Origin: Chloroflexota bacterium
GTDB lineage: Bacteria; Chloroflexota; Anaerolineae; Aggregatilineales; Phototrophicaceae
DNA length: 18,551 bases
Direction: 5' to 3'
Assembly: GCA_003242205.1 (NCBI GenBank)
Contig: QGUR01000054.1
Span: forward strand, 1-18,551
In this document: in pieces, positions 1 through 7,297 of the stretch
How the letters are laid out: every line of letters begins with the position of its first letter
How positions within the stretch are numbered: the first letter of the stretch is position 1
Notes under the pieces: generated by a model
What the model saw: only the letters and a program-made list of their open reading frames with translations
Database searches by the model: none
Told to the model about the DNA's origin: nothing
Program-made: the position numbers and the translations under genes

Positions 1-1408
1 AAAACCGCCGAAAAATAAGAACAAACGGCTGCGCGCGCGGGGGATAAAAGGCGTGGGGCAGCCCCCCCCCCGCCGGCGAGCGGAACCAAAGCCAGAACGG
101 CGGAGACAGCAGGAAGCCAACCGCCAATAAGCCCACCCCGAAAGCTGCCAGCGCGATCAGATCATCGCGCGTCAGCCGGGCACGGTCGTGACGGAACATG
201 CGACGCAACGCATCAGCGCCGAGCAGCGCAAGCAGAGCCACCGGCGCATCCCACGTATTCAGAAAACCAAGCCCGCCGACCACGAGGCTATAGAAAGCGA
301 ACTCGCCCGTCGATGGGTTGCGTTGCCGCAGCAGCACGTTAAGCGCCGTTCCAAGCGCCAGCAGCACAAACGGCAATGCCAGCACATGAGGATGATTATC
401 CGCCAGCAAAAAACTGAAGGCCGGAAACTCGTCAATGACCTCGATATGTCCGTTCTCAAGGCTCAGGTCGCGCAGAACCCGCGCGGCGCGGAACCACCAC
501 CAGTATCCGGGCGATCCCCACGTCGCCGGGTCGAGCGTGCGCTCCACACCTTCAGCCACGAACAACGGCGTCTCCCGCGCGTTGACGTCCCAGAAATCGA
601 GATATGCTTGCGACGCCGCGCCCGTCTGGTAGGGCAATTCCAGCAGCGGCAGTTCGAAATTGCCAAGCAGGACAACGAACGCCATGCCAAGCAGCCCGAT
701 CAGAATGGCCGTCCGGCGTGGCTGGGTGGCATCGTGAACGAAGCGTCCCGCTTCCTGAACTCGCGCCCGCACCAGATTGTAAACCACGCCAAAGCTCGTC
801 AGCCCGGTGAGCGCGAACAGCAGCGAAATGGTCATGTTGAAGCCGGTCGTGCTGTGGATGCCGCTCAGCGTCGACAGCATCGAAGACAGCACGTAGCCGA
901 AGTAGTAGTAACTGACGGCGTAGCCCGCCATCCAGCCATCGTTCGGCGGGAAGGTCTCGCTGCGCTGGATGGAACTCATAAACATCAGTTCCATCGGCTT
1001 TTCCGTGCCGGTCAGCCCGTTCTGGTGCGCCCGGTATAGCGCCCAGACGACGAACAGCAGCGCGAACAGAATCTCGGACACGACGACAGCCGCCCGGTTC
1101 TCGCGCCCCCACGCCCGCCAGTCGAGCGGTTCGCCAGCCCGCAGGTAGACAACGAGCGAAACCGCGATGACGATCAGCCACGCCAGCAGCATATCGCCGG
1201 ACGAGTTACGCAAAAAGCCGAGGCTCGCCAGCAGCCAGAATGTAAAGCCGGTCAGCAGCAGGCCAACGGCGCGCGCCAGCGTATAGCCGCGATCCGGCAG
1301 GCCGCCCAGCAGACGCACGACCAGCGGCAGCGCGGCAGCCCCTGCCAATGTGACCAGCAGCCACCAACTCAGGACGATTCCGCCCTCACGAAGCATCCAG
1401 TCCAGCAC
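1..1408 (-). CDS. DUF2298 (Chlor_Arch_YYY) polytopic membrane protein, 3' end outside the window
   Basis: About 469 codons are present; the C-terminus lies beyond the left edge. The function of DUF2298 is unknown. The protein opens with a membrane segment (WWLLVTLAGAAALPLVVRLL) followed by LPDRGY, then hydrophobic helices. An extracytoplasmic stretch at about residues 134-170 has EKPME, TFPPNDGW and SYYYFGY. A second motif, DNHPH, lies near residue 336, with NTWD further on. All of these recur in the C-terminal half of the upstream 1842-residue protein, so the two are paralogues. I prefer the GTG start at 1408 because AGGTGA lies 6 nt upstream; ATG at 1396 is the alternative. Either start overlaps the upstream stop codon (1386-1388), so translation is probably coupled. 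Near the edge the frame reads PFVLIFRRF, but the next frame reads LFLFFGGF, which fits the family better; a one-base sequence error around positions 29-40 is likely. Family assignment is confident; the role (glycan-related membrane enzyme) is inferred from its neighbour. Confidence 0.85.
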   Translation of the reverse strand, partial: MLDWMLREGGIVLSWWLLVTLAGAAALPLVVRLLGGLPDRGYTLARAVGLLLTGFTFWLLASLGFLRNSSGDMLLAWLIVIAVSLVVYLRAGEPLDWRAWGRENRAAVVVSEILFALLFVVWALYRAHQNGLTGTEKPMELMFMSSIQRSETFPPNDGWMAGYAVSYYYFGYVLSSMLSTLSGIHSTTGFNMTISLLFALTGLTSFGVVYNLVRARVQEAGRFVHDATQPRRTAILIGLLGMAFVVLLGNFELPLLELPYQTGAASQAYLDFWDVNARETPLFVAEGVERTLDPATWGSPGYWWWFRAARVLRDLSLENGHIEVIDEFPAFSFLLADNHPHVLALPFVLLALGTALNVLLRQRNPSTGEFAFYSLVVGGLGFLNTWDAPVALLALLGADALRRMFRHDRARLTRDDLIALAAFGVGLLAVGFLLSPPFWLWFRSPAGGGLPHAFYPPRAQPFVLIFRRF

Positions 1409-4400
1409 GTTCCGTCACCTGCTCAAGCCGAGCATCCTTGTTGACCCGATAAATGGTCGCGTTGCCTTCCTGATAGGCCACGTCGAGCAAGCCCATCTCC
1501 ACCATCTGGTCGAACTTCGCCAGATTTTCCGGCGGGTAGTACGCCCGCTCCAGCCCGCTGACGATGACATAGCTGACGTCATAGTGGCGCAGGATGTCCC
1601 ATGCCGTCGGGATATCGAGCGTCATGTAGAAAGCATTGACATTGGCGATGCGCTGTTCGACCAGCCGCGGCAGCGGGTTAAATGTGCGTTGCTGGCGCTG
1701 GTGGAAATTCCAGCCCACGACCGACGGCAAGCCCGTGTAGATCGAAATGCGGCTTCCCCACAGATATTCGCGCTCGCTGCGGCCCTCCATGATAACCGGC
1801 GTGCCTTCGACATTCTCCTGCAACCAGCGAATAACGTTGTAATCATCCGCCAGCGAGAACGGCGCGGCAGGAGGCGTGGTTGTCGCAATAACCTGCGGCG
1901 TGCCTTCATACTGCGAGGCGTACTGCATGTATGCCATACCGTCGAGCGTGAGCGGCATATGGGGGGCCATGCGGAAAACCGCCTTGCCCGGCGTCGCCAT
2001 GAACGGATAGAGCGCCGCGACGAACACCAGCACCGCCAGAGCGAACGTCCAGAAGCCGCGCACTGCCCCCGGCCAGCGACCATAGCCGGAAATCAGCCAG
2101 GCAAACGCCGCGCCGCCAGTGACGCCGAACAACAGCCAGACCTGAATATAGAACTTGAAGACGGTGTTCTGGCGGCCAATGTCGCCGTCGAGCACGACAT
2201 ACTCCACTGCCAGCGTCAGGCCGAGCGCGAGGCCGGCCAGCGCCAGAGCAAACTGCATCATACGCGTCTGCCCGGCGCGGAAGAACAGGATCGTGATCCA
2301 GACCAGCAGCGGCACGACGATCAGCGTTACCTGATACCCCTGCAGCGTCAGCACGACCGCCGCCGCCACCAGCAGCACGATGACCATCGACGCCATACCG
2401 AGCAGGCGCGAAGTCCCGCGCAGCGAACGCACATAGGTCGAGCGCAGCCAGCGGGCCGTATCCCACACCAGCAGCGAGACGATCAGGAACAGGAACAGGC
2501 CGTGAATATCGACATAGGCCCAGATGGGCGTGCGATTGCCCTCCCACGGCAGCACGCGGCTGTAGGTGGCAGCGTACCACGACGTGTACGGCAACGCGAC
2601 GAGAAAACTAACAGCAACGAAGCCGCCAACCCACAACACGAAATCGACCACCGACCAGCGGTTGAGGCGTTCCGACAGCGGATTCCAGAACAGCCAGACG
2701 AAGAAAAACCCGATTCCGGCGACAAATAGAATCGCTGCCAGCCCGGCGAAAGCGCCCTGAACGACATAGGCGACAATGCCCGCAACCAGCAGCCCCAGCG
2801 AAACGGCGATGGCGATCATCTGGCCGAGACCGGAACGACCTTCAGCACGGCTGGTTCCCGCCCAGCGCAGCCACCAGACATAGCTCAGCCCGGCGACACT
2901 GAGCACCATGAACGTCGCCCAGTCCCAGGTATTGGTCGCCCGCAGCATACCGACCGCCAGCCCGCCGAGCACAATGGACAACCCTGCCTCCAGCGCGCTG
3001 CGGCGCAGCCGTCCCGCGAGAATCGTTTCGCTGAGCAGGAAGCTCATGGCGAACAGTTGCAACGGCATGGCGATCATATGCGCGTGCAGGTCGCCATAGA
3101 GGAAGGTGAAATAGGGCAACTCGGTAATCGCCCCGCCAGAATTGACCGGAGGTTCGGCCAGCACGCGCGTCGGCCCCCAGAACCAGCGGTCAGGACTGAC
3201 ACTGAACGCCGCTTCGCCGGAAATGACGCGCCCGATGCCGCGCAGAACGGAAGCAATCGCCTCGCCCATGTTTGAAAGCTCGTAGTTCAGGCGATCTGCA
3301 AGCGGTACATCGCGCGCCATTTCAGCCAGTTCCGCGAATGCCGAGGCGTCGGGTTCGTGCCCACTTGCCTCGCGATACCGCTGTAACAGGAACATCTCCA
3401 GCGTCTGCGGCTGCCGGTAGCCGCCGATCTCGCCCAGTTCGGCAAAAATGATGCGTGGCGTATCGAGATTGCCGAGCACGACGGTCAGCAGCAACGCGGC
3501 AATACCCGCAACCCAGGGGTTGCCCAGCGGGCGCGGCGGATGCAATTCGTCGTCGGGGATTTCCTCCGCTGCCCGGCGGGAGCGCCACGCGCTGGCCATG
3601 TTGAACGCGACAGAGAACGCGGCGATGCCCGTCAGCCCGAACAGCGTCGGTATCACGAGGTTATAGGCTACCGACGGCACGACACCCAGCAATAGTACAG
3701 GCGCGCCGACGATCACATAGCCGAAGTAATAGTAATTGATGTAACCATCGGCAAACCACGGATCGATGGGCGGGAAAACCGTGCTTCGCAGCACGCCATT
3801 GAAATAGGCGAAGTCCATCGGCTTCTCGCCGCCATACGCCGGATGCCACAGGTCAGGGTTTGTCAGCCGGACGCTCAGAAAGGCGACGAACAGCAGCAGC
3901 GTGATCGCTTCGATGCCGAGTAGCCGCCGCCAGTACATCTGAATATACATGCCGATGGTGGCTTGCGAACGCCAGGCAATGACGCCGCTGGCAACGGCGA
4001 AGCCTATCAGCGCCAGCAGGATGCCCGTTTGCGACCACGCCGGAATACGTGCACTTGCCAGCACCCATGCCAGCCACGCGACGACGAACATGCCGGTGAA
4101 CTTGGCGAAGCCATAGCCCCGGTCAGAGAGGCCCGGCAGCGCGACAAACAGAAGCGGCCACGCGGCCCAACCAAAGATAACAATCGTCAGCCACCAGATG
4201 ATGACGGCCAGCACATGGTTTGTGTTGAGCAGGCTGTCCGTGTCGAAACGCTCATTCCACGCTCCGCCGCTGTACTGCGTTTCCCGCATTTGATCCGGGA
4301 ACTGGAGCGCGGTCGGAGCCTGATCCGCAGACATCGACACGTCCATGCCCGGCGCGGATAACGGGTACACGCCCGCAAGGTTCGGGTCGCAGTAGAAATT

Positions 4401-6914
4401 GATGATCGGGTAATCCTCGGCCTCGGGACAGCTAAAATTGACCAGACCGATGGGATTGATCGAGACGCTGTTGAGGATCGCGCGCGTGTTCTCAGGATCG
4501 TAGGCGTCGGTCTTGCGGAAGATGAACATCACCGGATGGTCATAGACGTGGAACGCCTCTTCCGCCTCAAACTCGTTCAGCCACTCCGGAGCGTCATAGG
4601 TCGGCAGATACTGATCGGAAACTTTCAGCGGGCCAAGCTCGAACGTTTCCTGAAAGGTCGCCGCCAGTTCATAACCCAGCTCGCCGCTGAAAAGCGCATC
4701 ATAGTAGCGCAGCGTCATCGGCCACTTGCCGGGAATGCGCGACTGTGAGTCGTAGCGCCGGTTCGTGCCGATGATGATGTAGTCGCTTTCATCCAGCGTT
4801 TGCTGTAAGCGGTCGCGCTTGGAAGGCACGTCCGCATAGATAATCTGCTGCTTGAAGCCGGTGATCAGCCCTGTCCAGGCGTCGCGCCCGTTACAGTCGG
4901 CAGCGCTCACCAGACCCGGCGGCGGGTTATCCGCCAGCGTGACGCCGGGCGGCAGCGTGCAGATTTTGACCGGAACCACCTCGTCCCAGTCGCCCTCCCA
5001 CGAGAAAACCGAACCACCGCTGACGACCGGGCCGCCTTCAAGCACTTCGACGACAAAGGTATAGGTCTCCCCTTCGACCACTTCGACCGGGCGGTTAAGC
5101 TCAATGGTATAGGCGTCGCCAAGCGGGTGGTTATCGCGGCTGAGGTTTGCCTCAAGCGTGGCGAAAGCCAGCACTTCCGTCAGTCCGCTGCCGAACAACG
5201 AGACTTGCAGCCGCTCCGGTTCGGGGTCGTCCAGCGGATCGCCCAGATGAGGCGCGTAAACGCTGGTAATCGTACCGCTGGCCGGCGCGACGAAATCCTG
5301 ATACTGAAGCTGGCCGTCGTTCAGCCGCGTCGCCTGAGCGAGAAGATCGAGGTCCGCCGCGCCGGGGGTGTTGAACAGCGCGATATTGACGAGCGGCGTG
5401 TTTTCACCTGCGCCCTCAATCTCCATCGCAAAGTCGCCGGGCACGTTTTCCCAGATCCACATGCTGGCCTGCACGCCCGTGAACGGGTTGCGATAGATAT
5501 TGGTGAACATCGCAGCCCACAGGCCCGTGCCGCCAACGACCACGATCAGGACAAGCGCTGACAGCGAACGCGCGATGACACGCCCGCGCGACTTACGCAA
5601 CAGTTCGACCATGCCCCAGGCCGCCAGAACCGCCAGCGGCGCGTAGAGCGGCAGGTAGTAGCGCATGGTCATGACCCACTGCCCGCCGAGCAGGATGAAA
5701 TAGGCGATCACCCAGGCGGCCAGAATCAGGTTCGCGCTGGCCCCCGGATGCCCGCGCACCAGGCGATAAACGGCCCAGACCAGCGCCAGCAAACCGGCGC
5801 AACCAAGCGGCGCGCCCATGCCCCAGAGCACCATGTTCGCCAGCGGGAAAAGATACGGCGTGCGCCCAACCCATTGCCAGTTCGGCGGCATTTCCGCCCG
5901 GCCGCTGACGAGGTGCTGCGCTTCGGCGATGTCCTCCAGCCAGGCAGGGTTAGGACGCAGGCCGAAGAACCCCGGCCCCATGAAGGCGTAGGGGTTGAAC
6001 ACGCGGAAAAAGACGAACGTAAACACGCCTGCCAGCACCAGCCCGACAACCGCGCCTGTCAGGATGCGGCGACGCTCGCCCGATGGCAGGCGGTCGTCGA
6101 AGGCAGGCAGGGCGCGCACCAACGCCGCCAGCACGATGACACCGACGAGCGGCGCGGTGTTGATACGTGAAGCCAGCGCCGCCCCGAATGCCGCCCCGAA
6201 CAAAACGTATTCGGCCAGAGAACCCGTGTACTGCGCCCGGATTGCAAACCACAACGCCAGCGCGATGAACAGGTTCGTCATCGCGTCGGCGGTCCCAAAG
6301 TGCGCCTGCTGAATGGCGAAAACCGAGCAGGTATACAGGATCGCCGCGATCAACCCAACCCATTTGCCGTGTAAGCGGTGGCCAATCGCAAACACGACCG
6401 CAATGACGAACATGTCGGCAATCGCCGATGTCAGCCGCCAGATGAGGTGAATGCCGTCATAGCCAACCCAGACAGGATCGCCCGTCACCTCAACGGCGAT
6501 TTCCGCCGCCCAACGGGCGATGAACAGCGGCAGCGTGCCATAAACGAACAGCCCATGCCCAATATTGTTCGGGTTGAGCGTCGAACATTCGGCGTCGAAA
6601 AAGCCACCACGGCCGTTATCGTCCGGATAGCGCTCCAGACAGCGGGCATACTGCGCTTCATTCTGCTCGGCGGTCGGGTTGGTCAGGAACGCCGGAGACA
6701 GGGGCCGGCCAATACTCGTGGCGACCGTGGTCAGAAAGCGCTCATCGGGATGGAAGTGAACGTAGTCATCCCAATTCAGCCCGGTGAAACGGAAGTAGCC
6801 GCCCACCAACATCGTAAGCAGCAACAACGCACCGACGAGCACGGCGCTGCCGCTGATCGCCCGGCGTTCGCTCGCCACCTTGTCGACACGCGAGAATTGT
6901 CCTGCTTCAATCAT
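1386..6914 (-). CDS. GT39/ArnT-like glycosyltransferase fused to a DUF2298 membrane domain (1842 aa)
   Basis: This is a giant two-part membrane protein. Residues ~22-480 form a GT-C-type module: a first membrane helix (~22-43), then an extracytoplasmic loop with WDD (48-50) and HPDE (55-58), the usual place of the catalytic acidic residue in GT39/PMT enzymes, then about ten more hydrophobic segments. Residues ~490-880 are a hydrophilic, probably extracytoplasmic region. It includes a stretch near 705-720 (DYIIIGTNRRYD) and FIFRKTD near 790-800, which I recall from the tails of other Chloroflexota GT39-like proteins. From ~905 to the end is a full DUF2298 domain: WWLTIV start, LPGLSDRGYGF (~920), EKPMDF...PPIDPWFADGY...YYYFGY (~1029-1066), DLHAH (~1271), NTWDW, and a final soluble domain containing SVVGWNFHQRQQR. 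The ATG at 6914 is preceded by GAGG at 5 nt. GT39 enzymes move sugars from polyprenyl-phosphate donors to acceptors on the outer face of the membrane; donor and acceptor here are unknown. The downstream gene overlaps its 3' end. Confidence 0.9.
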   Translation of the reverse strand: MIEAGQFSRVDKVASERRAISGSAVLVGALLLLTMLVGGYFRFTGLNWDDYVHFHPDERFLTTVATSIGRPLSPAFLTNPTAEQNEAQYARCLERYPDDNGRGGFFDAECSTLNPNNIGHGLFVYGTLPLFIARWAAEIAVEVTGDPVWVGYDGIHLIWRLTSAIADMFVIAVVFAIGHRLHGKWVGLIAAILYTCSVFAIQQAHFGTADAMTNLFIALALWFAIRAQYTGSLAEYVLFGAAFGAALASRINTAPLVGVIVLAALVRALPAFDDRLPSGERRRILTGAVVGLVLAGVFTFVFFRVFNPYAFMGPGFFGLRPNPAWLEDIAEAQHLVSGRAEMPPNWQWVGRTPYLFPLANMVLWGMGAPLGCAGLLALVWAVYRLVRGHPGASANLILAAWVIAYFILLGGQWVMTMRYYLPLYAPLAVLAAWGMVELLRKSRGRVIARSLSALVLIVVVGGTGLWAAMFTNIYRNPFTGVQASMWIWENVPGDFAMEIEGAGENTPLVNIALFNTPGAADLDLLAQATRLNDGQLQYQDFVAPASGTITSVYAPHLGDPLDDPEPERLQVSLFGSGLTEVLAFATLEANLSRDNHPLGDAYTIELNRPVEVVEGETYTFVVEVLEGGPVVSGGSVFSWEGDWDEVVPVKICTLPPGVTLADNPPPGLVSAADCNGRDAWTGLITGFKQQIIYADVPSKRDRLQQTLDESDYIIIGTNRRYDSQSRIPGKWPMTLRYYDALFSGELGYELAATFQETFELGPLKVSDQYLPTYDAPEWLNEFEAEEAFHVYDHPVMFIFRKTDAYDPENTRAILNSVSINPIGLVNFSCPEAEDYPIINFYCDPNLAGVYPLSAPGMDVSMSADQAPTALQFPDQMRETQYSGGAWNERFDTDSLLNTNHVLAVIIWWLTIVIFGWAAWPLLFVALPGLSDRGYGFAKFTGMFVVAWLAWVLASARIPAWSQTGILLALIGFAVASGVIAWRSQATIGMYIQMYWRRLLGIEAITLLLFVAFLSVRLTNPDLWHPAYGGEKPMDFAYFNGVLRSTVFPPIDPWFADGYINYYYFGYVIVGAPVLLLGVVPSVAYNLVIPTLFGLTGIAAFSVAFNMASAWRSRRAAEEIPDDELHPPRPLGNPWVAGIAALLLTVVLGNLDTPRIIFAELGEIGGYRQPQTLEMFLLQRYREASGHEPDASAFAELAEMARDVPLADRLNYELSNMGEAIASVLRGIGRVISGEAAFSVSPDRWFWGPTRVLAEPPVNSGGAITELPYFTFLYGDLHAHMIAMPLQLFAMSFLLSETILAGRLRRSALEAGLSIVLGGLAVGMLRATNTWDWATFMVLSVAGLSYVWWLRWAGTSRAEGRSGLGQMIAIAVSLGLLVAGIVAYVVQGAFAGLAAILFVAGIGFFFVWLFWNPLSERLNRWSVVDFVLWVGGFVAVSFLVALPYTSWYAATYSRVLPWEGNRTPIWAYVDIHGLFLFLIVSLLVWDTARWLRSTYVRSLRGTSRLLGMASMVIVLLVAAAVVLTLQGYQVTLIVVPLLVWITILFFRAGQTRMMQFALALAGLALGLTLAVEYVVLDGDIGRQNTVFKFYIQVWLLFGVTGGAAFAWLISGYGRWPGAVRGFWTFALAVLVFVAALYPFMATPGKAVFRMAPHMPLTLDGMAYMQYASQYEGTPQVIATTTPPAAPFSLADDYNVIRWLQENVEGTPVIMEGRSEREYLWGSRISIYTGLPSVVGWNFHQRQQRTFNPLPRLVEQRIANVNAFYMTLDIPTAWDILRHYDVSYVIVSGLERAYYPPENLAKFDQMVEMGLLDVAYQEGNATIYRVNKDARLEQVTERAGLDAS

Positions 6915-6920
6915 GCATGC

Positions 6921-6935
6921 CTCGTTCGAACCGAG
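6921..6935 (-). promoter_or_regulatory. Small hairpin over the ribosome binding site of the GT39-DUF2298 gene
   Basis: On the minus strand CTCG-GTTCGAA-CGAG forms a 4-bp stem. Its 3' arm contains the GAG of the GAGG ribosome binding site, 5 nt before the ATG at 6914. If it forms, it would partly hide the site. The stem is short and could be chance. Confidence 0.25.
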
Positions 6936-7234
6936 CGGCTACGCACATCTGCAAAGCCACCGTATTCTGTCTTGATACACCGTCAGCCTAGATTTTCCTC
7001 AGCGCCCAATTTCATCCCAGCTTCAAGCCTGCTCATTTGACGCCGGTTTCCGCAGGGGCGAACCAGGTTCAGGCTACAGCATGGAAAGCGAGCGCTCTAG
7101 CGCTGGCGGTACTCAGGCCAGCGCCGGAAGGATTATTTCAATGCGGACGCCGTGTGTCAACGCAGTTTGCGAGAGCGAACGCCGCATCAGGCCGGTTGCG
7201 CCATCCTGCAGCCGCAGTTTCCGCCACAAACACA

Positions 7235-7267
7235 GAAGCCCGCGACCCTCATTTGATCGCGGGCTTC
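7235..7267 (-). terminator. Probable intrinsic terminator of the sugar-uptake operon
   Basis: GAAGCCCGCGA and its exact reverse complement TCGCGGGCTTC form an 11-bp perfect stem with an 11-nt loop, about 30 nt beyond the stop codon of the hydrolase gene. On the minus strand it is followed by TGTGTTTGTGG, which is T-rich but not a clean T-tract, so termination may be incomplete or helped by other factors. Its position at the end of a four-gene operon supports the call. Confidence 0.65.
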
Positions 7268-7297
7268 CGGTGGCTACCGATCAAAGCTCACCCGGCA

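Larger units (their letters stand above)
6915..7297. other. Intergenic region between the hydrolase and the GT39-DUF2298 gene
   Basis: I see no convincing gene in these 383 bases. They hold the probable terminator of the sugar operon (7235-7267), an 8-bp inverted repeat GCGCTGGC/GCCAGCGC at 7100-7107 and 7117-7124 without a T-tract, and the leader of the GT39-DUF2298 gene. No strong -35/-10 pair for that gene could be picked out. Short ORFs on the plus strand here resemble no known protein and have composition typical of chance ORFs in GC-rich DNA. Confidence 0.6.

Noticed and set aside
188..1039. Long plus-strand ORF of 283 codons opposite the DUF2298 gene
   Set aside because: It is Arg/Gln/His-rich with no recognisable domain, and the minus strand carries clear DUF2298 motifs. 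It is a shadow frame.
552..1181. Minus-strand ORF of 209 codons
   Set aside because: Out of frame with the DUF2298 gene, which continues through the same bases with conserved motifs.
1350..2729. Plus-strand ORF of 459 codons
   Set aside because: Composition is dominated by R, Q, H and D, as expected for the antisense of GC-rich membrane-protein coding sequence. It lies wholly opposite the GT39-DUF2298 gene and its neighbour.
6921..6935. tRNA T-arm-like sequence with GTTCGAA loop
   Set aside because: The stem is only 4 bp and there is no acceptor, D or anticodon arm at the proper distances on either strand.
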